Below are positions 24,901-36,111 of a stretch of DNA of 64,000 nucleotides, piece by piece. The notes beneath the pieces were generated by a model. The model was not told the origin of the DNA, did not search any database, and saw only the letters and a list, made by a program, of their open reading frames with translations. Positions within the stretch are counted from its first letter, which is position 1; each line of letters starts with the position of its first letter. The position numbers and the translations under genes are program-made. This DNA is from Mimachlamys varia (lineage: Eukaryota; Mollusca; Bivalvia; Pectinida; Pectinidae), in contig OX392532.1 of NCBI GenBank assembly GCA_947623455.1, positions 22,852,792-22,916,791 of the forward strand, in the 5' to 3' direction.

Positions 24901-27900
24901 ACATTTCAGAGATGTTTCATAGAATCTATTGATAACAAAGATTGTAACAGAAAGATTGATAGACAGGAAATAAACTTATCTGAACTCCACACAACAAGAA
25001 ATGTCAGAAAAAACTTGTATCTCAAAGGAACAAACATGGTACCTTTCCTCCCTATAATTCAATATTAAACAGTTCTTTTAAAGGTACAAAATTCCTTTAA
25101 AAGTAGTTGGAGAACAAACATTTTAAATGAGATTTTGACCAATATTTTCCTTTGACCTTACCTGGCATAGTGCACTGCATGTTTGATAAGTGTTTCAGCT
25201 TTACTGAACTCTCTTTTGACTACACATGCCTGAAAAAAAAAATCATTTTAATATTAAGTTTATGAAATCTGCTGATTTTAAATAAAAGTAATTATATTGA
25301 ACCCAAGTACTCTATTATTTTCTAAAATTGGAAATTAATAAATAATGAATTCATGTTTAAAATGTCATCAATTCATAATGATTCATAATGACAGGCTATA
25401 AATGTAATACATTTGTATGTGTACATGTATAGTACATTGTACTTAACCATCTATTGTTGATCTATTTTAATAAAGTTTTGTTTGACATTGGAAATATTTT
25501 CATAGCTATTTAGCTTGTCATTACTTAATACAACAAGCATAAATGGGTACACAATGTTATTCCAACTCTGTGTCCGTGATATCTTAATATATCTTTAACT
25601 AATTCACCCCTGAAATTTCATAATGAGCTATTTCATCCTTTGAATTGAAACAGTGAAATGTATCTTCAGGGGTGAATGAGCTATAGGGATTTTTAACAAT
25701 TGTGGAATTCTTCTAATTTTGTGACGCTATATTTCAGCATAGCAACTAAAATATAGAAACAACTTTAATTTATTTTACTGTAAGCGTACATTCATGTATT
25801 TAAAATATTTTGGTGCACTCATATTATAGTGCATAACTAGATTTAAACAGATATCAAATTGCAATGATGTAATGGTACACTCTCATTACTTGCTGAAGAA
25901 AGCAATACATGTATACAGAAACTATAATTAGCATAATCATAATTTAGCAGAGTGCTTTCAGCGTGAAAATCACTAGTAAAATTTATATAAGATTACTGCT
26001 AATATATGTGTGTTTACAGCATATGTAATATCTATAACAGAACTGGTAGAACTTCAGATCAGAACAACAATTACCTTAGAACACTGCCGTAATACATCTA
26101 CCACCGTCTGAAATATCAATGTCAGAAACAAATATAATTGATATTCTTCAAAGGCTTATCACTACAGACACCTTCAACCAAAATATACTCTGGGATCATC
26201 TTTATTTTGTGTGGCTATTTCAGTTACATTATTCAAGATAAAAGTAACAAAATGTTGATTTTTTTAAGATTTTTTTTTTTTGCAAATCACAGCACACATT
26301 TTTTTCCTTTATAAAACGTCAGCTTTATGAACTTTCAACAATTGCCAAATCAATATTTTTTAAATCAAGATGTAGGCCTGTGACTAACCTTGTGGGGTAA
26401 TAATGCAGAAAGCTCTTTTACAGCTCTGCTACAATATTTGATTGCCTAGAATAGAAAATAATATCTAAATAGAAAACATTTGTCAACATTTGTGCCGTAA
26501 AACTTCAAATCAAAGCTCTTCTTGTACAAAAGATGAGCATGAATGACTAGTTGATGATTTATGACGCTGTATACATAAATAAAGTCAAATATATTTTTCA
26601 AAAAAACTTGTGAAGCAGGATTGCTGATTCAATATTTTATGATTTTGCTTAAAGTTAGTTACACTAGAATTCAACGTGGAACCAGACAGAGACAAAGTCC
26701 TCTTTTTTTGTAAAATACGCACAGGTCTAGATGCACAATCAGTTAAATCATGATCAATAATTGGTTTGTGAAAAACTGATAAATTGCATTATTAGTTTAT
26801 TAATTGATAGGGCTGAATATCAAAGGCAAGTTAAAACCCAAACCCTATCACATCAACAGTCTCAGAGTTGTTCACTGCACATTTAGGCTTCAAGGAATGG
26901 ACATCAAGTGATATTTATGCATTTTTATCAACTATGTCGTATAAATAATAAGAATATCATTTTGCTCACAATTCAAAGCATATTTTACATTGAAGACATT
27001 TAAACATTTTGATGTTGACAATAAATATAAATCAATGATATCATTATGTTAATTGGGATCGGAAAGGGCATACAACTAAAATCCATATTCAGTCCATTAG
27101 CAGCTGTAATTACAGTACTATTCAAATTACCTCGTCATACAGACTTTCCGCAAAAAGCAGAGCACAACACTCGGTATGAAATGCGGAGGTGTTGACCGGG
27201 ACATTGCGTTCCTCTAGGATTGCCAGACACCGACATGCCACGGACCTAGTAATCTCCGCATCCTTATATTTACAGTTAGCATTCTGGACATGTAGCAACC
27301 TGTAGAAACATAATCAAATCACCAGAATTGAAAATTTAATGAATATCAAAAAGCTTTTCTTTTTATCAATAATCATTTAAAATTCCAAAAATGTCTTTGA
27401 AATGAAAAGGAGTGACATCTATTAAGTGTTACAACCAGCATCTTGATAATATCTCCTTCTTAAGCTGATTTATAATCTTTATAAAACCACTTTACAAATG
27501 TTGTATTTTATCTACAGATCATTTGAATAACATCAAAGTAGTGATATATCTAATCAGGTCTAAGGAACCGAGCCTATCAAGAAATGGCATCAAATGTTGA
27601 CCACATCAGTTTTTGATATTAATCCACACCAATGTACATCACTTCTTCTTGTATAAGAAAACAAAACTCTTAAATTCCAAATACTCCAAGAATTTTATAA
27701 GGTTGACTGTTAACAAGAAGTCATGGACAAAATTAAAAGGACTGGTTTTAACATTTCTTTTTAGTGAAGTGATACAGTTTTTTATATAAAACTCAACTAA
27801 TTTTCTTACCTTACGCTACAGTCCAAGGCTTTAAGGAGACTAGACGTGACATCATCCATCTGACACAAGAGCAGACAACCCTTGAATACTTTCTCGCTTG

Positions 27901-30900
27901 CGTAAAACCAACCAGCATCACTCAAAAAGCTACCTACAAAATGAATAAAGATGATTTTCTTATTTTTCAGTAATAAGGTTATGGTATTACTGGTAGGTTT
28001 AAAGAATCAAGATGAAGATCACTGACCTGACTCTCATATCAGAAATAACTTATGGATCTGGGGCCATTTGAATAACAGTAATTACAGTATTTTCTTATCT
28101 TTTTATCCATTGCTATTACCAATTTTGACATAAACAAAACTTGACTACTTGTACTATCAACATTAATATCTTACCAAGGGATAGACCAAACTGAATAGCT
28201 CGGTCTCTAGAGACTGCATCTGGACAGGAGGCTGGCATTAACTGTACCGTGAACGCATCAGCAAGAATGTCTGACACACGCACACCATGGTCCATTAACG
28301 CCTGAAAACTGTGGTGCAGCAAATGTCTGAAAATAAAGAAATGTTGGCATGGATAAAACTACAGGGCTTGCAGGAGTCTTGAAATCTTCATGAGTGAAGA
28401 AAGAATATACATGACTAGAAATCTCAAATCAAAATAATTGAATTGGAACCCTAAAATATTCCCATACAGACTTAAAGAGGACTTCAAGCTTGCTGATTTG
28501 CCCTGTGGAGGGCCCATGAAAAGGACCTATTGTAATCCTATTAAATAAACCTAGGTTTTTGTACCAACTCAATCATTAATTTTTTTTTCTGAAAATGATA
28601 ACAAGCACTTTGAAGATCAAATGATTAATGTAGCTACAATGTACATGACTGCTATTTGTTTTTCAAAATGACCACATGTAGTTGCAATTCAATGGTCTTC
28701 CGTACCTTTTGTCTACTATCTTCAGCACCTTTGAAAATGTGTCTAGTTCTGAAAAGTCCAGCCCTAGCTGACATAGTTGGCCTTTGTTGTAAAGCTGAAA
28801 AACAAAAAGCATTAAATTCAAAATCAGAGAAATTAAAATAGTCACTAGTATACACTATGATTTACAACTGAATTAGCCAATAGCCAAACCCCTTAAATAA
28901 GTCTGTTTACACCAAAAACAGATTGCATTTACATTTTTTGTAAGTGGTATGTTGTGATCCCGGTTTTGTAACTTTTGTTGGACTGTTCTTTGTAGCTGTA
29001 GACCCGACTGTACATAATTTTGAAATCTATCCAAAATTCAACCACAACACTAATACTGAGTATTTTTTTACAACATGATCATTCTGAATTCACTTCCCCC
29101 CGGAGACACAACTGAACTCTTTCATTTTAAAGGTTGAAACAGTTCATTATGAAATGTTTAGGGTGAATGAGTTAATTATTAGTGAGGACAATAACAGATG
29201 ATCAAAGGTGTAGACAACTAATCAAGTGTTCATCAGTTAGTGAGGACAATAACAGATGATCAAAGGTATAGACAGCTAATCAAGTGTTCATTAGTTAGTG
29301 AGGACAATAACAGATGATCAAAGGTATAGACAGCTAATCAAGTGTTCATTAGTTAATGAGGACAATAACAAATGATCAAAGGTGTAGACAGCTAATCAAG
29401 TGTTCATTAGTTAATGAGGACAATAACAAATGATCAAAGGTGTAGACAGCTAATCAAGCGTTCATCATAGTCCTAAATTTCCACTTGATATTTGTTTTTG
29501 AGGAAGATTTCAGAGCTGTTTATTTACAACTGTATCGCCAATACGATTCCACAGTTCCAGGTTTTGTTTTAAATAACAGAGGTTGATGTTCTGTCAGCGA
29601 GTATAGGACTATATAGGACATTTCACGACAGCACCTTTTATACTGCCATATTGATACTATGCAAGACAGTTAGACCTGGTGCTGTGTGGTTCCATGATTA
29701 AAATTGCACAGCAACAGATACTTTAACATCCTGATCTCTGCTGTAAGAAATAAGGCTACAACCAAGCAATGACAGTTATCAATACACAAGATAAATGGAT
29801 ACACAAGGTCACCATATATATCCATCTACAATTGTATATGTCAATAACTTCAAATTTTAAAATGTGTGCAAGATTATGCCATCATATTGATTATAATGTT
29901 CATTCTTAGTTTGCATGTTTTTATAACTTAGAGGAACCAGATTGGATCTATCATAAACAATAGTTTAGGGGAGCTTGCCATCCCTGTTTCAAGCAATAGG
30001 TGACTGCCCGGAAAGGGATCGATACCTAAAACTGGGTTGTAAATTATCTTTGGGAGAAAATGGTTGAGAAAATAAGGTAGAGGAATGTTGCCGATTCAGA
30101 AAACTCAATGATTTAGCCACATCACCAGTCTAGATTTTGGAGAGTTCCACATTCCAATCTCACCATGGACTCGCATTTAATGCCTGTGACCAAATATATT
30201 GTTTGTTTCAAGTTTAACAGGAAAGGGAAGGGTTAACGTTTGTTTCACCAGGGATTTACAGTATGTGATCACTCCAGTTTCATAGTTGGACACTTTATAT
30301 GTATACCACTGATCATGATGTGCTTAAGGAAATTCCCTTTTAGTGCAAAGCTACAAGCCAGTGTCTTTCCTGGGTATTTTGGGAAAAATTCAATTTGCCA
30401 AATTGGGAAATTTAGCGTGAACAGGTAATAAATTGGGAAAAATTTAAACCCAACCACTCATTAAATGTTCCATGTTAACCACTTTTACATGTGCACAGTG
30501 TAACATTTAGCTTTACGGTATGGTAAACAATGAAAACAAAGAACTGTGAGTTACATGGTGAGTCGAGTCTGAGTCACAGACTCACTCACTCACTGATATT
30601 TCTTTTAATGATTTTTTATTCATTATAACATCATGTGCCTGTCCTTTTTTTCCGAATTTTGAAAAGTCATAATAATTGGGAATTTTTTAGTTGATTTTGG
30701 GAAAAAATAACACTAAAACGCATTGGGAATGGGGTCGTTTGGCGAACCCAGTTATATAGACAGGAAAAACACTGCAAGCTAAGGTGTCCGTATTCCAAAG
30801 CCTACATTAAAATCTGCAACACTTACTCCTCCCTTTTCAAATATGTTCTCTCTCGAACAACACAACCAAAATTCTTACTTCCTGTCATCCTTGATATCCA

Positions 30901-32178
30901 GCGGTTACGCTCACCTTCACCCTCTACACTCTGGAATATGTCATGGCAAAACTGAAGGCTCTGTGTGTGTCTCCTTACTGATGAGGCATGAAGACTGGTC
31001 TGACCCTCTGATGTATATTAAAAGAATCTTGAGGTCATCGATCACATAACGGTAAAAATTGATAGGCTTTGAAGTTGGTTGAGCTCCTTTGTAATCTTCA
31101 AAGGAAAGGCATACAGCCTAGCAATTTGCCAGTTTTTTTCTACCTGAGCGTGCCTTCGGTTTTGCCATGACATATTCAAGGGGTGTAGAGAGCAAAGGTG
31201 ATCGTAACCCCTGGATATCGAGGATGACACCCTGTCAGATTGCACTACTTTTGACAATGAGCTGTGGGAAATTTTATCTCTCTCAAAACTAGGGGGCAAC
31301 TTTTATCATTATATCTATGTATTATTATGTATTAATTTCAATATTAAAATTTTACACTCAAGTATTAGGTTAATGCTCGACATGGTATCCAAACATCAAA
31401 GGGGGGGGGTTGCATCAGTTAAATGGTCCTTTGCAAGTTCCAATCCAGCCCGTCATACTATTTTTCTGTTCCTTTTACAATTAAAGTCATTATGTAAGTT
31501 TTCTGGTTATTGAATAATCAACTGAATAGCATTCTATATACCCAGATTTTATTCTGACTGCACATATATTTATATACTGTACTGTAAATGGATGTGAATA
31601 GATACACTGCACTTGGCACATATAACTAAATTTCCCACAGAATGACAGATGCATGCATGTTGTTCACATATAAAATTTCCTTGAACGCACCTGAAGCGGT
31701 CTTTTTTATCCTTTACCAGATAACTGCAAGTTTGAGTTGTGAGCATTCATGATGACAACAAGGATGGCATATCATTTGGTCTGTTTTTAGTCTGGTAAGC
31801 TTTCCTTATAAATATTATATATATTGATATATACTGAAACTTTACCGTGTGTCGTAAGGAATAATCTACACCTGAGTGTACGCTTGTTAAATCAAACTAT
31901 TCTTATAAACTAAAAAAAATATCGGAATGATTCATCTACTCGTTTTTACAGGAGAGCTGTCATTTCAGTGAAACTTGCTGACGAAACGGATGAGAATCGA
32001 GGTTTATTCCTGGGTAAACAAACGCCTCATACCATACCTTGTAGTAAATATCAAACTGGACATTCTCTGGTAATGCCTTTATGTCCCTTTTGTATCGGTA
32101 ATATGAAGCTACAATGGCTGAAACTGCTGTGTTGTATAAGGAATCTGGTACCCATTCCAGGGCACAGGCAGACGCCAT
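18979..32178 (-). CDS. APPBP2: Amyloid protein-binding protein 2 (APPBP2/PAT1), 14 coding exons
   Basis: A TPR-repeat protein; in mammals it binds the sorting signal of the amyloid precursor protein, associates with microtubules and is a CUL2 E3-ligase substrate receptor. Coding exons, 5' to 3' on the minus strand: 32178-32038, 28794-28706, 28326-28175, 27933-27810, 27299-27131, 26445-26389, 26107-26075, 25229-25162, 24638-24533, 23783-23659, 22680-22595, 21072-20882, 20545-20380, 19211-18979. All junctions are GT/AG and phases agree, giving 1740 bp, 579 residues (mammalian protein about 585). ATG 32178 fits AACATGGCG and gives MASACALEWVPDSLYNTA; an in-frame ATG four codons upstream is less likely. 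Hallmarks are LPENVQFDIYYK, HHSFQALMDHGV, VFGGNNLYVAIAHEDLAY, NVQTAKHYGNLGRLYQSMR, SVGHLASLYNYDM and the C-terminal FGEGYSGLEYDYRG. Exon 7 is only 33 bp. No break is seen. Confidence 0.95.
19362..19608. mobile_element. Dispersed repeat M5 with inverted ends, APPBP2 intron 13
   Basis: The left end GATACTGTCAACAAACTCATT and right end AAGTTGGTTAACAGTATT are imperfect inverted repeats. The internal phrases CAACAATTTAATTTCGTGAT and GCATACCTCTGA match the copy at 7874. No coding capacity. Confidence 0.6.
20112..20290. mobile_element. Possible small inverted-repeat element, APPBP2 intron 13
   Basis: AGTTGAATCTCGTTATGTCAA near 20115 is roughly complementary to TAGTTCGAGATAACGAAGTTC near 20261. Only one copy was seen in the window, so assignment as a MITE is tentative. 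Confidence 0.35.
21090..21752. repeat. 29-bp minisatellite at the 3' end of APPBP2 intron 11
   Basis: About twenty units of ACCAAATCACCCAAAATCAG plus AACTACACA follow at 29-bp spacing. The array begins about 20 bp beyond the acceptor of exon 12 (21072). In the right half the unit drifts to ACCAAGTTACCCAATATCAG. Because 29 is not a multiple of three, all frames read similar peptides; these are not a gene. On the transcribed strand each unit reads CTGAT (branch-point-like) and TTGTGTAG (acceptor-like). Confidence 0.95.
21974..22367. mobile_element. M2 MITE, copy 2, in APPBP2 intron 11
   Basis: The left end TTAAAAGCCTAATATACGTAA and right end GTTACGTATATTGGGCCTTTT are inverted repeats. The interior shares CAACTGCTGCTGTA and TTAATCTTAACTAAATCTAT with the copies at 12746 and 33142. 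Confidence 0.8.
24169..24500. mobile_element. Long-TIR MITE family M1, copy 2, in APPBP2 intron 9
   Basis: Diverged left end ATTCCAAGGATTAGCCTCAC, then TATGTCATAGCAATATTGAAG; the right part has GCCTTCAGTTTTGCCATGAC. The middle carries CACATAACGGTAATAATTGA, the family signature. Positioned just downstream (minus sense) of exon 9. Confidence 0.7.
25596..25683. mobile_element. M3 palindromic mini-element, APPBP2 intron 7
   Basis: Starts TAACTAATTCACCCCTGAA and ends TCTTCAGGGGTGAATGAGCT, with the family middle ATAATGAGCTATTTCATCC. The arms are nearly perfect inverted repeats. Confidence 0.8.
29088..29174. mobile_element. M3 palindromic mini-element, APPBP2 intron 1
   Basis: Begins GAATTCACTTCCCCCC and ends TTAGGGTGAATGAGTTAA, with GGTTGAAACAGTTCATTATG in the middle. 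The left arm is diverged. Confidence 0.65.
29180..29468. repeat. 58-bp tandem repeat, five units, APPBP2 intron 1
   Basis: The unit begins GTGAGGACAATAACAGATGA and includes AGACAGCTAATCAAGTGTTC. Unit starts lie at about 29184, 29242 and 29300, and two more follow. Units differ at only a few bases, suggesting recent expansion. Confidence 0.95.
30349..30772. mobile_element. Dispersed repeat with AGTGTTTTTCC-type inverted ends
   Basis: The left end CCAGTGTCTTTCCTGGGTAT and right end AGGAAAAACACTG are inverted repeats. The interior has several TTGGGAAAAATT phrases and CATTGGGAATGGGGTCGTT, shared with 6273 and 10650. It lies in APPBP2 intron 1. Confidence 0.65.
30884..31228. mobile_element. Long-TIR MITE family M1, copy 3, near full length
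   Basis: The left end GTCATCCTTGATATCCAGCG and right end CTGGATATCGAGGATGAC are inverted repeats. The complementarity continues through GTCATGGCAAAACTGAAGGC and GCCTTCGGTTTTGCCATGAC, giving arms of about 70-75 bp. The middle holds CACATAACGGTAAAAATTGA. It is in APPBP2 intron 1 and is a good reference copy for the family. Confidence 0.85.
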
Positions 32179-32611
32179 GTTGAATGACATTTGACGAATT
32201 CGTCAGAAAAAATATTAGAGTTATCTACCCTTAGCCATCAATATTTTTACCTCGATTTTCCTTAGTCCTGACGCCTGCTGAAATGTGACCTGTGATGTAT
32301 TCAAACATATCTCTGGCTTTATACGTCTCTGAACATACATTAGCCAATACATTTTATTTCATTACTTTAATAAGCACACAAGATTATTTTATTTTACTTG
32401 AGTTTATAACTTTCAATTGGTTTAAACAGTATTTTATTTCCAATTATTTACAATACAAGATATAATATATACAACATTTGATTTAATGGGATTTGGCAAC
32501 AAGAGTTTACTCCTATATTAAGCCATCTCCCAAGACTTTCAATTCATATTAATTAAGTAAATCAAAATGTTGAGGTCGTTTTTTAAATATGTTATATGCT
32601 CATCAATTTTA

Positions 32612-32700
32612 TCAGGGACGTATATATATATATATATATATACAGTACGTCCCTGGTTTTATCAGGGACGTATATGTCACATATACGTCCCTGGTTTTAT
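32612..32700. repeat. TA microsatellite with palindromic GGGACGTATAT/ATATACGTCCC motifs
   Basis: A run of about 12 TA units at 32619-32642 lies between ATCAGGGACGTATA and GTACGTCCCTGG. A second palindrome, CAGGGACGTATATGT then ACATATACGTCCCTG, follows at about 32662-32695. Similar AGGGACGTATATA strings occur near 34018, 34305 and 34430. Confidence 0.75.
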
Positions 32701-33141
32701 ATACTGGGGAAGTATATCTCAAATGTACATGTTATATACTAAAATATACCAAGTAGACACCATATTTATTATACTTCACAGATTTTCAGTTTGTTATGGG
32801 CCTCATTTGAAATCAGTCTCTCAAATGAAAGTTTTGATGGGTTATAATTATCCCAGCTAAATGGCACTATTACTCCATCAAAAAGTTAAATCTATATTAT
32901 TTTTAAAATGTGGGGTCAACATTTGGCCCTCAGTTTGATTTCTTTTATATTTTTGTTAAGTGTAAAAAATAAACCAAAACTGCATATTAGTCATTATAAC
33001 TACTGATAGTCGTAATGGACCTCCTTGTAAAACACCAGATTGAGTGACCTATCAAAATACATGTATAATTATCACCGGTGAATATGATTTTGAATATGAA
33101 TTACACTGTATGGTGTTATCCGTTGTTTTATATCAGAGACT

Positions 33142-33532
33142 TTTAAAGGCCCATTTACGTAACTTCAGGGAAATTTTCGTGATTCTGAAAAATTCTGAAA
33201 AAATCCAGTTGATAACCATGCAAAAATAAGCCTAAAACGAAGTAAACCTGAGCGGTAACTAACTTGAAACTCTTGACAAAAAAATCCAAAGAATTGAATA
33301 TAGTTCAGGTGGGGCCCACTTCAACAACAAACCGAAGGTAGAAGACGGCTCGAAATGGACGCGTGTTTACAAATAGCGTGTTTCAAATGCTGCTGTACCG
33401 GTAACCGCGAAAGAATTCATCTTGAATATTGTTGATATCAGTTAATCTTAACTAAATCTATAAATATAATAAGTTATTAGGCTAGATTTTTGCTTCAAGT
33501 TTTGCCGAAAGTTACGTATATTGGGCCTTTAA
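33142..33532. mobile_element. M2 MITE, copy 3
   Basis: Starts TTTAAAGGCCCATTTACGTA and ends GTTACGTATATTGGGCCTTT followed by AAA. The interior matches the copy at 21974 over most of its length, including ATCCAGTTGATAACCATGCA. It lies about 1 kb upstream of the APPBP2 start, outside the gene. Confidence 0.85.
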
Positions 33533-34761
33533 AGGCTTTATACGTCTCTGTTAATATCAAATATTTTTCACAAGTATGGCAGATTTTTTTTATTTTATTT
33601 TTTTTTTTTATATATTTTCACAAGTTCGTTTCACGAGTGAAAATATGAAAATAAAAAACTGCAATAGGAATGAAATATTTTTTATATTAAACGGTAAACC
33701 ATTAAAACAGTTTTATTACATTTCGAATGAGGCCTTCAAATGCCTTTGTTAGTTTTCCCTTTACCTGTCTACTGAAAAATATAGGCCAATACAATCGGTC
33801 GGAATCACAACCAATCGGGTCAGCAACAGGAAAGTATTTCCGGCAAAACCTGTTATTTTCAATGCAAAACCTTACATTTTCGCTCATCACTGCAGTGAAA
33901 ATATAAGTTTTTATTAGTCTAATAATTTTCTATATTTCACAGGCAAAAAGTTAATAAATAAAATTGCTGCTGTTTTGATACTAAATATGACATTTTGGCA
34001 AATACACGAGGAAAGTTAGGGACGTATATATGTGCGTCCCCGGGTAAGTGTAGTGATAATTTTGATCAGAAAAGAACATGTACAAAATTTTCATAAAATT
34101 AAAAGTATGTGGAACGTCAGATGGTTACAAATGCATTTTATATTTTATAGTTTTTTAAAAAATGTCGATGTAAATATATAATCTACATTATGCAATATAA
34201 AAAAAAACTGTAAAATACTTTAAGCGAGCACACCGATATATCATTCATTTTGCATTGTCTACTATGCCATGAACTAGTATATAAGATATCTTATATAATA
34301 TATCACGTCCCTGAATATATAAACACGGAATTAGATTATCTGTTATATAATTATCTAATATGATATAGTGAGTATTGTGTCGAATCCCTAAACAGCGACT
34401 TTTTTGCACCTTATTGCATAGGGCAGGGGCGTATATATGTCTCACGTATGCGTCCATGCATATGGTAACGTTCCGGTAAAAAAAGTTTTCCTTTGAATCT
34501 AAGTTTTAGTTAAAGTGTTAATCATTTTTGCTCAGGCACTCGTCTCAATCAATATGCCTCATATCCCGGTCAGCAACGTAACACACGGTCATATTGTTTC
34601 AGTTACGCATATTTGTAGAGTGAGTTCACGCGGACGTATATACGTACACTGTACGTAGGCTTATTCGTAGTCGACCCACGGCAAGACCGGAGTTAGCAAG
34701 TGCCTGTGCCATTAACGGTACTGTATGGATAATCGCCGATGTGTTCCGAGTGGAGAACAAA

Positions 34762-34792
34762 ATGGCTAACTTACACGGAGTCACGCCTACAG
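34762..34792 (+). other. Possible 5' exon with short leader frame
   Basis: ATGGCTAACTTACACGGAGT begins here and the exon would end at CTACAG followed by GTAGCT. The surrounding 34.56-34.80 kb is richer in CpG than its neighbourhood, as expected near a promoter. If spliced to the acceptor at 39770/39771, the frame would read MANLHGVTPTG and stop at once, which would make this a short upstream frame in the 5' UTR of the glycosyltransferase at 39911. Entirely inferential; no transcript evidence is available. Confidence 0.25.
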
Positions 34793-35719
34793 GTAGCTAC
34801 GCTAGTGCATTTTTTTCTTTTTCTATTTGATCGGCTCATGGTAACGATAATTGACGATTTTAAACAAATTTCATAAAATATCTGAGTTAGGCCGCTTTTG
34901 TATATCGCAATCAGAACGATTGGAACAGGGTAACTTAGGCCTAGTTCGCTTATATTATGATAAATGAAATAAGGTCTGGTGTCTGATCTTGGTCCAATCT
35001 ATCAGCAGCTGATCAGATGCTGAACCGGAGATGACAAAGCTTAGTCTAGACCTGCTTTCATCAGTCCAATAGGACAAGGGCCTGTGATTAGTATTTGCAT
35101 GTTACATAGAAAAACCAACCAGTTTTTCGTCATTCATTTATATAAAATAAACATGCCCACACGACTTTAATTATTGTTTACTGTTTTACAGTTTTAGGGA
35201 GGCTGCATTGTCTGACTTCCTGGTTGTATATTATATAAGCCAACAGTATTACTGAATCTGTTTTGGAAATGTAATGGTACTGATGTATTGTACACATGTG
35301 TTTATACCAAAAAGTACTTGCCAACCCTCCCTATTTAGGAGGGAGACTCCCGATTTTTGACCCTAAAATGTTGCATTTTCAACTTGAGAATCTGCTTAAC
35401 TGTTCCTATTTTTAAAGATGTGATGACTTCATCTGAAAGAAGAGCTCAAAAGAAGCCATTTAAAAGTGTTATTTTTCCTCTGAATGTACATGTATACATA
35501 TTCTTTATGTTTTCAATTCTGAGCATGCGTATTCTCCCCCATGGAAATTTCAAAAAGATGGCAAGTATGTTATTAATATTATTTGTAATATTAAAAATTT
35601 ACAGCCAAGGAATTTCCCTTTAGCTCAACAATAAAGCATCTGATTGGACAGTGGACATGCAGCTATAATTAAGTGCTAATTAATATTAAATGTACACACA
35701 GCCTCCTATATGGCTCAAA

Positions 35720-36070
35720 GTCATCCTTGCACTGATATCCAGGGGTTACGATCACCTACGCTCTCTTCACTCCTGGCATATGTCGTGGCAAAACTGAAGG
35801 CTCTGTGTGCAACAACTTTGTTGATGATCGAGGCAAGAAGATTGGTTCACCCTTTGATGTACATCAAAAGAATCCTGTGGTCACATAACGGTAAATTTGA
35901 CTGGCTTTGAAGTCTGTTGCGGCTCCTATGTAATTTTCAAAGGATATCCATATGCAGCCTAGCAATACTGGTCTGCTTTTTTTACCTGAGGGTGCCTTCA
36001 GTTTTGCCATGGCATATTCCAGAAATATAGAGAGCGTAGGTGATCGTAACCCCTGGACACCGAGGATGAT
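35720..36070. mobile_element. Long-TIR MITE family M1, copy 4
   Basis: The left end TCATCCTTGCACTGATATCC then AGGGGTTACGATCACC pairs with the right end GGTGATCGTAACCCCTGGAC then ACCGAGGATGAT. The middle holds CACATAACGGTAAATTTGAC. It ends about 40 bp before the family F element at 36112. Confidence 0.85.
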
Positions 36071-36111
36071 ACAAATTATATGGCTCTGCTCAGTTTAATA
36101 ACGCAATTATA

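Noticed and set aside
35357..35623. 88-codon plus frame with a hydrophobic stretch
   Set aside because: AT-rich, no recognisable domain or splice signals, and begins inside a stretch (CCCTCCCTATTTAGGAGGG) that looks like repeat DNA.
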